64,000 nt of DNA. Source: Paragemmobacter kunshanensis (GTDB taxonomy: Bacteria; Pseudomonadota; Alphaproteobacteria; Rhodobacterales; Rhodobacteraceae). The stretch is from contig NZ_JAALFE010000013.1 in the NCBI RefSeq assembly GCF_011059185.1, positions 62,001 to 126,000 of the forward strand, written 5' to 3'. The notes beneath the pieces were generated by a model. The model made no database searches. It saw only the letters and a program-made list of their open reading frames with translations, and was not told where the DNA came from. This document shows, piece after piece, positions 18,204 through 28,217 of this stretch. The position numbers were made by a program, and so were the translations under genes. How positions within the stretch are numbered: the first letter of the stretch is position 1; each line of letters starts with the position of its first letter.

Positions 18204-19385
18204 ATGAAGAAACTGCTGCTGGCCACGGCCGCAACCGCCCTCGTGGCCGGTGCCGCCTCGGCGCAAGACGTGAAACTGGGCGTGCTGCTGGGCTTCACCG
18301 GCCCGCTCGAATCCATCACCCCCGCCATGGGCGCGGGCGCGGATCTGGCGATCAAGGAAATCAACGACTCGGGCAAGTTCACCCTTGGCACCGCTTCGGC
18401 CGTGCGCGGTGATTCGACCTGCGTCGATGCCGCCGCCGCCACCGCCGCCGCCGAACGTCTGGTCACCGCCGATGGCGTCGTGGGCATCGTGGGCGCCGAC
18501 TGCTCGGGCGTGACCGGGGCTGTCCTGCAGAACGTCGCGCGCCCGAACGGGATCGGGATGATCTCGCCCTCGGCAACCTCGCCCGCGCTCTCCACCGCCG
18601 AAGATGACGGCCTGTTCTTCCGCACCGCGCCCTCGGATGCGCGCCAGGGCGAGATCATGGCCGACATCCTGTCGGAAAAGGGGATCAAGTCGGTCGCCGT
18701 GACCTATACCAACAACGACTATGGCAAGGGCCTGGCCGACAGCTTCGGCGCGGCCTTCGCGGCCAAGGGCGGTTCGGTGACGATCTCGGCCCCGCATGAA
18801 GACGGCAAGGCCGACTATTCGGCCGAAGTCGCCTCGCTGGCCTCGGCCGGTGGCGAGATGCTGATCGTGGCGGGCTATGTCGACCAGGGCGGCAAGGGCG
18901 TGATCCAGGCCTCGATCGACTCGGGCGCCTTCTCGACCTTCTACCTTGTGGACGGGATGTATGGCGAAGCGCTGATCGAAGCCATCGGCGAGCCGCTGAA
19001 CGGCTCCTTCGGCGCGGTGCCGGGCACCGATTCCGAAGGCGCGGCCAAGTTCCAGGAAATGGCCACGGCTGCGGGCTTTGACGGCACCTCGGCCTTCTCG
19101 CCCGAATCCTATGACGCGGCGGCGCTGATCCTGATGTCGATGGCGGCGGCCAATTCGACGGCCTCGAAGGACTGGACGACCAAGGTGATGGATCTGGCCA
19201 ACGCCCCGGGCGAGCCGATCCTGCCGGGCGAACTGGGCAAGGCGCTGGAACTGATCGCGGCGGGCACCGACATCGACTATGTCGGCGCGACGGCGGTGGA
19301 ACTGGTGGGCGCGGGCGAATCCGCCGGCAACTACCGCGAATACGAAATCAAGGATGGCACCATCTCGACGGTCGGCTTCCGTTGA
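18204..19385 (+). CDS. Branched-chain amino acid-type ABC transporter substrate-binding protein
   Basis: A 393-residue periplasmic binding protein. A signal peptide covers residues 1-22 (KKLLLATAATALVAGAASA). The mature start DVKLGVLLGFTGPLE is typical of the Leu/Ile/Val-binding family (Peripla_BP_6), and GIVGADCSGVTGAVLQN and PSATSPALS follow. First gene of a complete importer (binding protein, LivG, LivF, LivH, LivM). The real ligand could be an amino acid, amide or urea-like compound. The stable hairpin after its stop may keep its mRNA more abundant than the downstream genes. Confidence 0.88.
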   Translation: MKKLLLATAATALVAGAASAQDVKLGVLLGFTGPLESITPAMGAGADLAIKEINDSGKFTLGTASAVRGDSTCVDAAAATAAAERLVTADGVVGIVGADCSGVTGAVLQNVARPNGIGMISPSATSPALSTAEDDGLFFRTAPSDARQGEIMADILSEKGIKSVAVTYTNNDYGKGLADSFGAAFAAKGGSVTISAPHEDGKADYSAEVASLASAGGEMLIVAGYVDQGGKGVIQASIDSGAFSTFYLVDGMYGEALIEAIGEPLNGSFGAVPGTDSEGAAKFQEMATAAGFDGTSAFSPESYDAAALILMSMAAANSTASKDWTTKVMDLANAPGEPILPGELGKALELIAAGTDIDYVGATAVELVGAGESAGNYREYEIKDGTISTVGFR

Positions 19386-19412
19386 TCCGCCTTCCGGCAT
19401 GACATTGGGCGC

Positions 19413-19434
19413 GGCCCGGGCAAACGCCCGGGCC
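19413..19434 (+). terminator. Intra-operon hairpin after the binding-protein gene
   Basis: Perfect 9-base arms GGCCCGGGC and GCCCGGGCC around an AAAC loop, 27 bases after the stop. No T-run follows, so it may act as a partial terminator or as a 3' barrier that stabilises the binding-protein message. This is common when such a gene must be made in excess over its transporter. Confidence 0.6.
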
Positions 19435-19510
19435 GTTGCCTTAACCAGACGTCCCGCGACGCCGCCCATGAAAGGGCGGATGGAAATGACGGGATACAGG
19501 GGAACACCAG

Positions 19511-20302
19511 ATGATCGTAGTCGAGAACCTGCACAGGCATTTCGGCGGCTTTCGTGCCGTCGACGGTGCCTCGCTGGAGATCAAGACCGGCTCCATCACC
19601 GGGCTGATCGGCCCGAATGGCGCGGGCAAGACCACCCTTTTCAACGTCATCGCAGGCCGCCTGCCGCCCACCTCGGGCCGGGTGCTGATGGATGGCGAGG
19701 ATATCACCGGCCTGCCGCCGCATGAGCTGTTTCACAAGGGCCTTCTGCGCACCTTCCAGATCGCGCATGAATTCGGGTCGATGACCTGCCTCGAGAACCT
19801 GATGATGGTGCCGGCGCGTCAGAAGGGCGAAACGCTCTGGAACGCCTGGTTCAACCGCGGCGCGGTTGCCGCCGAGGAAGAGCGCATCCGCCAGAAGGCG
19901 CTGGACGTGCTGGATTTCCTGACGATCAGCCATCTTGCCGAACAGAAGGCGGGGCAGATCTCGGGCGGGCAGAAGAAGCTCCTGGAACTGGGGCGCACCA
20001 TGATGGTGGATGCCAAGATCGTCTTTCTGGACGAGGTCGGCGCGGGCGTGAACCGGACGCTTCTGAACACCATCGGCGATGCCATCGTGCGGCTGAACAA
20101 GGAACGCGGCTACACCTTCTGCGTGATCGAGCATGACATGGATTTCATCGGCCGCCTCTGCGACCCGGTCATCTGCATGGCCGAGGGCAAGGTGCTGGCC
20201 CAGGGGACGGTTGAGGAAGTGAAGAACGACGAACGCGTGATCGAGGCCTATCTCGGCACGGGCCTGAAGAACAAGGTCAAGGAGGAGGCGGCCCATGCGT
20301 GA
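19511..20302 (+). CDS. livG: ABC transporter ATP-binding protein, LivG type
   Basis: A 263-residue cytosolic ATPase that powers import through the LivH/LivM permeases. The Walker A motif is GPNGAGKTT (residues of about 36-44), followed by a Q-loop in LLRTFQIAHEF, the signature ISGGQKKLLELGR, Walker B IVFLDEV and the switch His in CVIEHDMDF. The LivG-type loop between Walker A and the signature is present. The C-terminal tail FIGRLCDPVICMAEGKVLAQG is normal. It is separated from livF by an intergenic region holding a large inverted repeat. Confidence 0.9.
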   Translation: MIVVENLHRHFGGFRAVDGASLEIKTGSITGLIGPNGAGKTTLFNVIAGRLPPTSGRVLMDGEDITGLPPHELFHKGLLRTFQIAHEFGSMTCLENLMMVPARQKGETLWNAWFNRGAVAAEEERIRQKALDVLDFLTISHLAEQKAGQISGGQKKLLELGRTMMVDAKIVFLDEVGAGVNRTLLNTIGDAIVRLNKERGYTFCVIEHDMDFIGRLCDPVICMAEGKVLAQGTVEEVKNDERVIEAYLGTGLKNKVKEEAAHA

Positions 20303-20348
20303 CGCCCCCGGAACGGAACCCCGATACGGGGCCCCCGAATACGGGGCC

Positions 20349-20417
20349 AACGAATTTTCTGCGAAAATTCAGGCCCCGACCCCGTGCAGACTGCTGAATT
20401 TTCGCAGAAAATTCGTT
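20349..20417. repeat. Nested inverted repeat between livG and livF
   Basis: Two 24-base arms (20349-20372 and 20394-20417) are perfect reverse complements, separated by 21 bases. Each arm is itself a hairpin: GAATTTTC and GAAAATTC around TGC on the left, and the same arms around GCA on the right. The spacer (CCCCGACCCC) resembles the spacer of the element at 50057. It lies in a 134-base gap inside an operon, so it could alter livFHM expression. Confidence 0.9.
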
Positions 20418-20436
20418 GCAGTCAGGGGGGTGAGCC

Positions 20437-21147
20437 ATGGCTGAGCCCTTCCTGATCGGCGAGGCGATGACCGGCGGCTATGGCGGCGCGGACATCCTGC
20501 ATTCCTGCACCATCGCGGTGGAAAAGGGCCAGATCGCGGTGATTGTCGGCCCCAATGGCGCGGGCAAGTCCACCGCCATGAAGGCCGTCTTCGGCATGCT
20601 CAAACTGCGCGCGGGCCATGTGAAACTGGATGGCGAGGATATCACCGCGCTCGCCCCGCAGGCCCGCGTGGCCAAGGGGATGGGCTTCGTGCCTCAGACC
20701 CACAACATCTTCACCTCGATGACGGTCGAGGAAAACCTCGAGATGGGCGCCTTCCTGCGGACCGACGATTTCAGCGATACCATGGCGCAGGTCTATGACC
20801 TTTTCCCGATCCTGAAGCAGAAGCGCCTGCAGCCCGCGGGCGAGCTTTCGGGAGGCCAGCGCCAGCAGGTCGCCGTGGGCCGGGCGCTGATGACGCGGCC
20901 CAAGGTTCTGATGCTGGACGAACCCACCGCGGGCGTCAGCCCCATCGTGATGGACGAACTTTTCGACCGCATCATCGAGGTGGCACGCACCGGCATCTCG
21001 ATCCTGATGGTCGAACAGAATGCGCGGCAGGCGCTGGAGATCGCCGACAAGGGCTATGTCCTCGTGCAGGGCGCGAACCGTTTCACCGACACCGGAAAGG
21101 CGCTGCTCGCCGATCCGGAAGTCCGCCGTTCCTTCCTCGGGGGCTGA
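20437..21147 (+). CDS. livF: ABC transporter ATP-binding protein, LivF type
   Basis: A 236-residue ATPase, the partner of LivG. It has Walker A GPNGAGKST (residues of about 36-44), the Q-loop in FVPQTHNIF, the signature LSGGQRQQVAVGRAL, Walker B VLMLDEP and the switch in ILMVEQNAR. TAGVSPIVMDELFD is typical of LivF. The ATG lies at the end of the intergenic repeat region. The livH start follows three bases after its stop. Confidence 0.91.
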   Translation: MAEPFLIGEAMTGGYGGADILHSCTIAVEKGQIAVIVGPNGAGKSTAMKAVFGMLKLRAGHVKLDGEDITALAPQARVAKGMGFVPQTHNIFTSMTVEENLEMGAFLRTDDFSDTMAQVYDLFPILKQKRLQPAGELSGGQRQQVAVGRALMTRPKVLMLDEPTAGVSPIVMDELFDRIIEVARTGISILMVEQNARQALEIADKGYVLVQGANRFTDTGKALLADPEVRRSFLGG

Positions 21148-21150
21148 ACC

Positions 21151-22161
21151 ATGGATATCCTGAACGCCCTTGTGGTCTTTCTGAATTTCGTCTTCATCCC
21201 GGGCCTTGCCTATGGCGCGCAGCTGGCGCTGGGGGCGCTGGGGGTGACGCTGATCTATGGCATCCTGCGTTTCTCCAACTTCGCCCATGGCGATACCATG
21301 GCCTTCGGCACGATGGTGACGATCCTCTTCACCTGGTGGTTCCAGTCGATGGGCATCAGCTTCGGCGTCCTGCCCACGGCGCTTCTGGCCCTGCCCTTCG
21401 GCATCGCGATCACCGCGGCCATGACACTGGGCACGGATCGCGTCGTCTACCGCTTCTACCGCAAGCAGAAGGCCGCGCCGGTGATCCTTGTCATGGTCTC
21501 GCTCGGCGTGATGTTCGTGATGAACGGCATCGTCCGCCTGATCATCGGCGTCGATGACCAGAACTTTGCCGATGGCGGCCGCTTCCTGATCTCGGCGGGC
21601 GATTTCAAGACGATGACGGGCCTTGCCGAAGGGCTGGCGATCAAGTCGACCCAGGCTGTCACCGTCGTCACCGCGCTGGTCGTCATGGGGCTTCTGTTCT
21701 GGTTCCTGCAGAAGACGCGCACCGGCAAATCCATGCGCGCCTTTTCCGACAACGAGGATCTGGCCCTGCTGTCCGGCATCAATCCCGATCGCGTGGTGCA
21801 GGTGACCTGGATCATCGCCGCCGCACTCGCCACCATCGCGGGCGTGCTTTACGGCCTCGACAAGAGCTTCAAGCCCTTCGTCTATTTCCAGCTTCTGCTG
21901 CCCATCTTCGCGGCGGCCATCGTGGGGGGGCTCGGCTCGCCCATCGGGGCCATCGCGGGCGGCTTCGTCATCGCCTTTTCCGAAGTGATGGTGACCTATG
22001 CCTGGAAGAAGGTCGTCACCTATCTGGTGCCCGAAAGCATGGCGCCCGAGGGGCTGCTGCAGCTGATGTCGACCGATTACAAATTCGCCGTCAGCTTCGC
22101 CATCCTGATCCTTGTGCTGATCTTCATGCCCACCGGCCTGTTCAAGGGGAAATCGGTATGA
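21151..22161 (+). CDS. livH: Branched-chain amino acid-type ABC permease, LivH type
   Basis: A 336-residue inner-membrane permease with about eight hydrophobic segments. The family start GLAYGAQLALGALGVTLIYG leads into RFSNFAHGDTMAFG. The coupling region is in MRAFSDNEDLALLSGIN, and PIFAAAIVGGLGSPIGA follows. These are strong LivH markers. It starts three bases after livF and overlaps livM by four bases, so livFHM are translationally linked. Confidence 0.91.
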   Translation: MDILNALVVFLNFVFIPGLAYGAQLALGALGVTLIYGILRFSNFAHGDTMAFGTMVTILFTWWFQSMGISFGVLPTALLALPFGIAITAAMTLGTDRVVYRFYRKQKAAPVILVMVSLGVMFVMNGIVRLIIGVDDQNFADGGRFLISAGDFKTMTGLAEGLAIKSTQAVTVVTALVVMGLLFWFLQKTRTGKSMRAFSDNEDLALLSGINPDRVVQVTWIIAAALATIAGVLYGLDKSFKPFVYFQLLLPIFAAAIVGGLGSPIGAIAGGFVIAFSEVMVTYAWKKVVTYLVPESMAPEGLLQLMSTDYKFAVSFAILILVLIFMPTGLFKGKSV

Positions 22162-23456
22162 CCCGGAACCTTGCTCTTTTCGCGGCCGTCGGCCTGCTGT
22201 TCCTGCTGACGGGGATGTTCCAGAGCTGGAACCTCGCCCTGTCGATCCTGAACATCTCGCTCATCTCGGCGATCATGGCGCTGGGGGTGAACATCCAGTG
22301 GGGCTATGCGGGCCTCTTCAACACCGGGATCATGGGCTTTACCGCGCTGGGCGGGCTGGCGGTGGTGCTGGTCTCGGCCCGGCCCGTGGCCGAAGGCTGG
22401 GCGGCGGGCGGCAGCGGCATCCTGCTGGGGCTGTTCCTTGGCGCGGCCTCCATCGCGCTGGCCATCTTCGCCTGGAACCGCCTGCCCAAGGGCGGGCTGC
22501 GCATGGCGGCGACGCTAGCCATCGTGGTGGCGGGCTTCGTGCTGTTCCGCATGGTCTTTGACCCGGCGGTGAACGCGGTCGAGGCGTTCAACCCCGCCAC
22601 CGCCGGCAATATCGGCGGGCTGGGCCTGCCCGCCACGCTGGCCTGGCCGGTGGGCGGCCTGCTGGCCGCCGGCGCCGCCTGGGCCATCGGCAAGATCGCC
22701 CTCGGCCTGCGGTCGGATTACCTCGCCATCGCCACGCTGGGCATCGCAGAGATCATCATCGCGGTGATGAAGAACGAGGACTGGCTCGCCCGTGGCGTGA
22801 AGAACATCATCGACATGCCGCGCCCCTGGCCGGTTCCCTATGAGGTGAGCCTTCAGCAATCGGCGGCCTTTGTCGATTGGGCGACGCGCTGGGGCTTTGC
22901 GCCCACCACCGCCTCGTCGATCATCGTCAAGCTGATCTATGCCGCGCTGTTCCTTGCGGTGCTGCTGGCGGTGATCTGGCTGTCGGAACGCGCGCTGAAA
23001 AGCCCCTGGGGCCGGATGATGCGCGCCATCCGCGACAATGAGGTCTCGGCCGCCGCCATGGGCAAGGACGTCACCCGCCGGCATCTGCAGGTCTTCATCC
23101 TCGGCTCGGCGGTGGTGGGGATCGCGGGGGCGATGTATACCAGCATGGCGGGCCAGCTGACGCCCGGCGAATACAACCCCCTGCGCTTCACCTTCCTGAT
23201 CTGGGTGATGGTGATCGTGGGCGGATCGGGCAACAACTGGGGCGCGGTGCTGGGCGGCCTCTTGATCGGCTGGCTCTGGCTGATCGTGGAAAGCCTTGGC
23301 CCGATGGTGATGGGCGGCATCGTGGCGGGCCTTTCGGAAGGGCCGCTCAAGGCGCATCTGATCGACAGCGCCCAGCATATGCGCCTGCTGACCATGGGTG
23401 TCGTTCTGCTGCTGGTGCTGCGGTTCAGCCCGCGGGGCCTGATCCCCGAGAAATAG
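22158..23456 (+). CDS. livM: Branched-chain amino acid-type ABC permease, LivM type
   Basis: A 432-residue membrane permease, the second channel subunit. LivM markers include ALGVNIQWGYAGLFNTG, LRSDYLAIATLGIAEII, MRAIRDNEVSAAAMGKD and FLIWVMVIVGGSGNNWGA. It is longer than the roughly 330-residue minimal LivM, with an extra hydrophobic region at about 100-180; this is common in the urea/branched-chain subgroup of Rhodobacterales. The ATG overlaps the livH stop by four bases. A strong hairpin follows at 23506. Confidence 0.9.
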   Translation: MTRNLALFAAVGLLFLLTGMFQSWNLALSILNISLISAIMALGVNIQWGYAGLFNTGIMGFTALGGLAVVLVSARPVAEGWAAGGSGILLGLFLGAASIALAIFAWNRLPKGGLRMAATLAIVVAGFVLFRMVFDPAVNAVEAFNPATAGNIGGLGLPATLAWPVGGLLAAGAAWAIGKIALGLRSDYLAIATLGIAEIIIAVMKNEDWLARGVKNIIDMPRPWPVPYEVSLQQSAAFVDWATRWGFAPTTASSIIVKLIYAALFLAVLLAVIWLSERALKSPWGRMMRAIRDNEVSAAAMGKDVTRRHLQVFILGSAVVGIAGAMYTSMAGQLTPGEYNPLRFTFLIWVMVIVGGSGNNWGAVLGGLLIGWLWLIVESLGPMVMGGIVAGLSEGPLKAHLIDSAQHMRLLTMGVVLLLVLRFSPRGLIPEK

Positions 23457-23505
23457 GTCGGGGAGAATCCGGAAAGGTCAGGGCCGCAGGCCCCGGCCCA
23501 AGGGG

Positions 23506-23532
23506 AAAGGGGCGGCCCGGTGCCGCCCCTTT
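23506..23532. terminator. Bidirectional terminator between livM and the chemoreceptor gene
   Basis: Perfect 11-base arms AAAGGGGCGGC and GCCGCCCCTTT around CCGGT. The flanking A and T bases provide a short U-tract on each strand. It lies between two convergent genes, 49 bases after the livM stop and 7 bases before the chemoreceptor stop. Confidence 0.75.
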
Positions 23533-23539
23533 CGCACGT

Positions 23540-25585
23540 TCAGATCCGGCGCACCCGGCCAAGGAAATGGCCCATCGCAGTGTCGATGGCCTCTGCCGCG
23601 CGTTCCACCGACAGCACCCCGCCCAGCACATCGCCCGCCGCGCGATTGGCGTTTTCCGACGCGGCCTGAACCTCGGTCAGGTTCTCGGTCGACTCGGCCA
23701 CCCGGCCCGCCGTGCGGGCCATGCGTCCCGCGATCTCGCCGGTCACCACGCCCTGCTGGCTGGCGGAACTGGCGATCCCGCGCGCCTGATCGCTCACCTG
23801 TCCGATCGAGGCGGTGATCGACCGGATCGCCGCGCCATTGCGCCGGACGGCGGCCAGGACCGCGCGCACCTCGGCCGCGATCTCTTCGGTAGAACTGGTC
23901 GTGCGCGCCGCCAGCTTGCGGATCTCGCTGGCCACCACGGCAAAGCCGCGCCCGGCCTCGCCCGCATGGCTTGCCTCGACCGCCGCATTCAGCGCCAGAA
24001 GGTTGGTCTGGTTGGCGACATCGTTGATCAGCGTCACGATCCCGGTGATCCGCCCGGCCACCTGTTCCAGCTCTGCCAGAAGCCGCGCCGCCTCGCCTGC
24101 CTCGATCTCGGCCCGGCCCGCCAGATCGGTGGTCTGGCGGATCCCCGTCACCACCTCGTTGATCGAGGTCGACAGTTCCTCGACCGCCGCGGCCACGCTG
24201 GCCACATCCCCCGCCGTCATGTCGGCGCCCTGCTTCACATTCTGCGTCTGGCGGCTGGTTTCCTCGGCCGTCGCGGCCATCGTCTCGGCCGCCGCGCGCG
24301 CCTGCAGGGACGAGGCGCGCAGGGTTTCGATCACCTCCGCCGCCTCGGCCTGCAGGTCGACGCCCAGCCGATGGATCGGCCCCAGCAGCCAGCGTGACAG
24401 GACCAGCCCCGCCAGGATCACCGCCGCCGCCACGATCCCGCCCAGATAAAGCCCGGCCTGCTGCATCTGTCCGGCCATGGCCATCACCTCGTCCCGCTCC
24501 ACCTCGGCGACAAGGAACCAGTCCAGCCCCTCGATCGCCAGCGGGCGATAGGCGGCGATGACCGGCACGCCGCGATAGTTGACATCGGACAGGCTGCCCC
24601 TGTCGCCCTGCACCGCCGCCGCCGCAACCGGCCCGGACAGCGGCGCATCCAACGCGATCCCCTCGGCAAAGCGCGGCACCGACCGCAACCGCCCGTCCTT
24701 GCCCAGAAGGAAGGTATCCAGGGTCCTCCGTTCGTGATCCGAGGCCGTCACCAGATCAGTGGCAAAGCTGACGGGGATCTGCGCGATCAGGATCCCCTGC
24801 AGGCTGCGCCTTTCCTTCACCGGCACCACAAGGAAGAAGGCCTGATCGTTGAAGGACGGCGCATAGGCTTCGAAATCCGTCAGCAGGAAGGGTTCCGCCC
24901 CGCCCGAGCCGATCAGCCGCTTCACCGCCGCGCCAAGCCGGCCCGCCGCATAGGGGCCGTCCAGAAGAGATGTGCCGAAATCCGTCTCCTTCTGCACAGA
25001 ATAGATCACCCGCCCCTGATGCGGCTCGACCACCAGGATATCGTAGAAACCGTGGCGCTCCATGAAGTCGCGATAGACGGGATGCAACTGCCGGTGCAGG
25101 GCGGAATAGGCGCTGCCGTCGCGGGCATCGTCCAGGATCAGCTTCTTGCCGACCTGCGCCCGGTTCTTGCCGATATAGAGATGCTGCAGCTTCAACCCCA
25201 GGGGATCCAGCCCGGCCATCCAGCGGTCACGATCCGCGCTGTCCGCGCCATCCGTCCGGGCCATCTGTTCGTCATATCGCGCCGCCAGCGCCGCCATGTC
25301 CGGCTGCACCGTCGCATCCCCCGCCAGCGCATCGGCGGCTTCGTCCATTTCGCCCAGGGCCAGCGCCGTCTCGGGCAGGCTGGCAAGCCCCGTCACCAGA
25401 TCGACAAGACTGTCGACATGCCGCTCGACCGCCTGCCCCTTCAGTTGCATGGAGGTCATCACCTCCTGCTCGGCGGTCTGCCGGGAATAGGCAGACAACC
25501 GCTCCAGCCCCAGATTCAGCACGATCCCCGTCGGGATCAGACCAGCGGCCAACAGGGCCGCCGCAACCTTCCACTTGAAACGCAT
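23540..25585 (-). CDS. Methyl-accepting chemotaxis protein with periplasmic Cache sensor
   Basis: A 681-residue chemoreceptor. One membrane segment is near residues 8-28 and a second near 375-400. The long periplasmic part between them carries Cache-type motifs ([32 protein letters not shown]). The cytoplasmic signalling hairpin has the conserved tip region [18 protein letters not shown] and [15 protein letters not shown]. No C-terminal pentapeptide for CheR is seen. There are no che or fla genes in the window, so it stands alone. The ligand is unknown. Confidence 0.9.
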   Translation of the reverse strand: MRFKWKVAAALLAAGLIPTGIVLNLGLERLSAYSRQTAEQEVMTSMQLKGQAVERHVDSLVDLVTGLASLPETALALGEMDEAADALAGDATVQPDMAALAARYDEQMARTDGADSADRDRWMAGLDPLGLKLQHLYIGKNRAQVGKKLILDDARDGSAYSALHRQLHPVYRDFMERHGFYDILVVEPHQGRVIYSVQKETDFGTSLLDGPYAAGRLGAAVKRLIGSGGAEPFLLTDFEAYAPSFNDQAFFLVVPVKERRSLQGILIAQIPVSFATDLVTASDHERRTLDTFLLGKDGRLRSVPRFAEGIALDAPLSGPVAAAAVQGDRGSLSDVNYRGVPVIAAYRPLAIEGLDWFLVAEVERDEVMAMAGQMQQAGLYLGGIVAAAVILAGLVLSRWLLGPIHRLGVDLQAEAAEVIETLRASSLQARAAAETMAATAEETSRQTQNVKQGADMTAGDVASVAAAVEELSTSINEVVTGIRQTTDLAGRAEIEAGEAARLLAELEQVAGRITGIVTLINDVANQTNLLALNAAVEASHAGEAGRGFAVVASEIRKLAARTTSSTEEIAAEVRAVLAAVRRNGAAIRSITASIGQVSDQARGIASSASQQGVVTGEIAGRMARTAGRVAESTENLTEVQAASENANRAAGDVLGGVLSVERAAEAIDTAMGHFLGRVRRI

Positions 25586-25790
25586 CCCTGCAAGACCCCT
25601 CGGATGATCCGGAGCAAACCGTTACCCGCCCCTCTACGTCCGCCCCCGCCGCAACTTTAGCGCCGGGCCGCCACCCGCGGCCCTCCCCCCGACCCGATGA
25701 TGGTTTCCGACCCTTTCATGTCGCGGATCAACATGCCCCCGCCCCCGGCTTGCGGCCAATCTGCGGGCAATCCAAAGCAGGGAGTCCCCC

Positions 25791-28217
25791 ATGAAAACCC
25801 ATACCCGAGTGCTCGTGATCGGCGGCGGTGTCGTCGGCTGCTCGGTCCTTTACCACCTGACCAAGCTCGGCTGGTCCGACGTGATGCTGGTGGAACGGTC
25901 CGAACTCACCTCCGGCTCCACCTGGCACGCGGCGGGGGGCTTCCACACGCTGAACGGCGACACCAACATGGCCGCGCTGCAGGGCTACACGATCCGCCTC
26001 TACAAAGAGCTTGAGGCGATCACCGGCATGTCCTGCGGCCTGCACCACGTGGGCGGCATCACGCTGGCCGACAACGAGGCGCGCTTCGAACAGCTCAAGG
26101 CCGAACGCGCCAAGCACCGCTACATGGGGCTGGACACCGAAATCCTCGGCCCCGAGGAAATCCACAAGCTCACCGATGGCATGGTCAACCTCGAAGGCAT
26201 CATCGGCGCGCTCTATGATCCGCTGGATGGCCACCTTGACCCAAGCGGCACCACCCATGCCTATGCCAAGGCCGCGCGCATGGGCGGGGCAGAGATCGTG
26301 CTGCACAACCGCGTGCTGGAAACCAACCCGCGCCCTGACGGATCGTGGGAGGTGGTCACGGAAAAGGGCACCATCATCGCCGAACATGTCGTCAACGCAG
26401 GCGGCCTCTGGGCGCGCGAGATCGGCGCGATGGCGGGCGTCTACCTGCCGCTCCTGCCGATGGCGCACCAGTATCTCGTCACCGACGACATCCCCGAAAT
26501 CATGGACATCCTGAAATCGGGCCGCGAATTCCCGCATGTCATGGACCCCGGCGGCGAAAGCTATCTCCGTCAGGAAGGCCGCGGCCTCTGCATCGGTTTC
26601 TACGAAAAACCCTGTGAGCCTTGGTCGGTCGACGGCACGCCATGGGATTTCGGCCACGAACTGCTGAACGAACAATTCGACAAGATCGAGGACTCGGTCA
26701 ACTTCGCCTATCGCCGCTTCCCGGTGCTGGAACGCTCGGGCGTCAAGCGCGTGATCCACGGCCCCTTCACCTTCGCCCCCGACGGCAACCCGCTGATCGG
26801 CCCCGTCCCCGGCCTGCGCAACTACTGGTCCGCCTGCGCCGTCATGGCGGGCTTCTCCCAGGGCGGCGGCATGGGCCTTGCGCTGGCGCAATGGATGATC
26901 GAGGGCGAGGTGGAACGCGATCCCCGCGGCTTCGACGTCGCCCGCTTCGGCAACTGGACCAGCCCGGGCTATACCGTGCCGAAGGTCATCGAAAACTACC
27001 AGATGCGCTTCTCGGTCTCCTACCCGAACGAGGAACGCCCCGCCGCCCGCCCCTTCCGCACCACCCCGATGTATGAGGTCTTCGATGGCATGAACGCCGT
27101 CTGGGGCCAGCAATACGGGCTGGAGGTGGTAAACTACCACGCCCTGCCGGGGGAACCCCGCTACGAACAGCCGACCTTCCGCCGGTCGAACGCCTGGGAG
27201 GCGACGCGCCAAGAGGTGATGGCCGTGCGCGAAGGCGTCGGCATCAACGAAGTGCAGAACTTCGGCAAATACCGCGTCACCGGCCCCAACGCCCGCGCCT
27301 GGCTCGACCGCATCATGGCGGGGGCCGTCCCGAAGCCGGGCCGCCTGTCGCTGACGCCGATGCTCGCGCATTCCGGCAAGATCATCGGCGATTTCACCAT
27401 CTCCTGCCTCACGGAAACCGAATTCCAGCTGACCGCCAGCTATGGCGCGCAGGGCTGGCATTCCCGCTGGTTCGACCAGAACGCCATGGACGGCTGCCGG
27501 GTGGAAAACATCTCCGACGCCCGCTCCGGCTTCCAGATCGCGGGGCCCAAGGCGCGCGAACTGCTGTCGCGCGTCACGCGCTCCGACGTCTCCTCCGATG
27601 CGTTCAAGTTCATGGACGTGAAGCGGATGACCGTCGGCATGGCCAACTGCATCGTCCAGCGCGTGAGCTACACGGGCGATCTGGGGTATGAGATCTTCAC
27701 GGATCACATGTCCGTCCGCCATCTCTGGGACGTGCTGACGGCGGCGGGCAAGGATCTGGGGCTGCGCCCCTTCGGCATGCGCGCCATGATGTCGCTGCGC
27801 CTCGACAAATGGTTCGGAAGCTGGGGCCGCGAATTCAGCCCGGACTATACGCCCTGCGAAACGGGCCTTGACCGCTTCATCCGCTGGAACAAGGACGCCG
27901 ACTGGATCGGCCGCGCCGCCGCCACGGCGGAAAGGGCCGCAGGCCCGAAGCGCCGCCTGGTCTCTTTCGTGGTCGATGCCAGGGATACCGATGTCGTGGC
28001 CTGGGAGCCGATCTGGCTTGACGGCGCGGTGGTGGGCTTCTGCACCTCGGGCGGCTATTCGCACTGGACGGGGAAATCCGTCGCCATGGGCTTCCTGCCC
28101 GCCGACGCGGTCAAGGATGGCCTCGCCTGCGAGATCGAGATCCTGGGCGAACGCCGCGCGGCCACCGTCCACCTCGCCCCCCTCTGGGATGGCGATGGCG
28201 CAAGGATGCGGGGCTGA
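25791..28217 (+). CDS. FAD-dependent oxidoreductase/GcvT fusion (dimethylglycine or sarcosine dehydrogenase family)
   Basis: An 808-residue cytosolic flavoprotein. The N-terminal DAO domain starts with VLVIGGGVVGCSV and has ELTSGSTWHAAGGFH, the region of covalent or tight FAD binding. The C-terminal half (about 430-800) is a GcvT/folate-binding domain (VGINEVQNFGKYRVTGPNA, VQRVSYTGDLGYEIF, GFLPADAV). The layout matches dimethylglycine/sarcosine dehydrogenases, which remove N-methyl groups and pass the carbon to tetrahydrofolate. Rhodobacteraceae carry many paralogues, so the exact methylamine substrate is not known. A purine-rich ribosome site precedes the ATG. Confidence 0.87.
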   Translation: MKTHTRVLVIGGGVVGCSVLYHLTKLGWSDVMLVERSELTSGSTWHAAGGFHTLNGDTNMAALQGYTIRLYKELEAITGMSCGLHHVGGITLADNEARFEQLKAERAKHRYMGLDTEILGPEEIHKLTDGMVNLEGIIGALYDPLDGHLDPSGTTHAYAKAARMGGAEIVLHNRVLETNPRPDGSWEVVTEKGTIIAEHVVNAGGLWAREIGAMAGVYLPLLPMAHQYLVTDDIPEIMDILKSGREFPHVMDPGGESYLRQEGRGLCIGFYEKPCEPWSVDGTPWDFGHELLNEQFDKIEDSVNFAYRRFPVLERSGVKRVIHGPFTFAPDGNPLIGPVPGLRNYWSACAVMAGFSQGGGMGLALAQWMIEGEVERDPRGFDVARFGNWTSPGYTVPKVIENYQMRFSVSYPNEERPAARPFRTTPMYEVFDGMNAVWGQQYGLEVVNYHALPGEPRYEQPTFRRSNAWEATRQEVMAVREGVGINEVQNFGKYRVTGPNARAWLDRIMAGAVPKPGRLSLTPMLAHSGKIIGDFTISCLTETEFQLTASYGAQGWHSRWFDQNAMDGCRVENISDARSGFQIAGPKARELLSRVTRSDVSSDAFKFMDVKRMTVGMANCIVQRVSYTGDLGYEIFTDHMSVRHLWDVLTAAGKDLGLRPFGMRAMMSLRLDKWFGSWGREFSPDYTPCETGLDRFIRWNKDADWIGRAAATAERAAGPKRRLVSFVVDARDTDVVAWEPIWLDGAVVGFCTSGGYSHWTGKSVAMGFLPADAVKDGLACEIEILGERRAATVHLAPLWDGDGARMRG

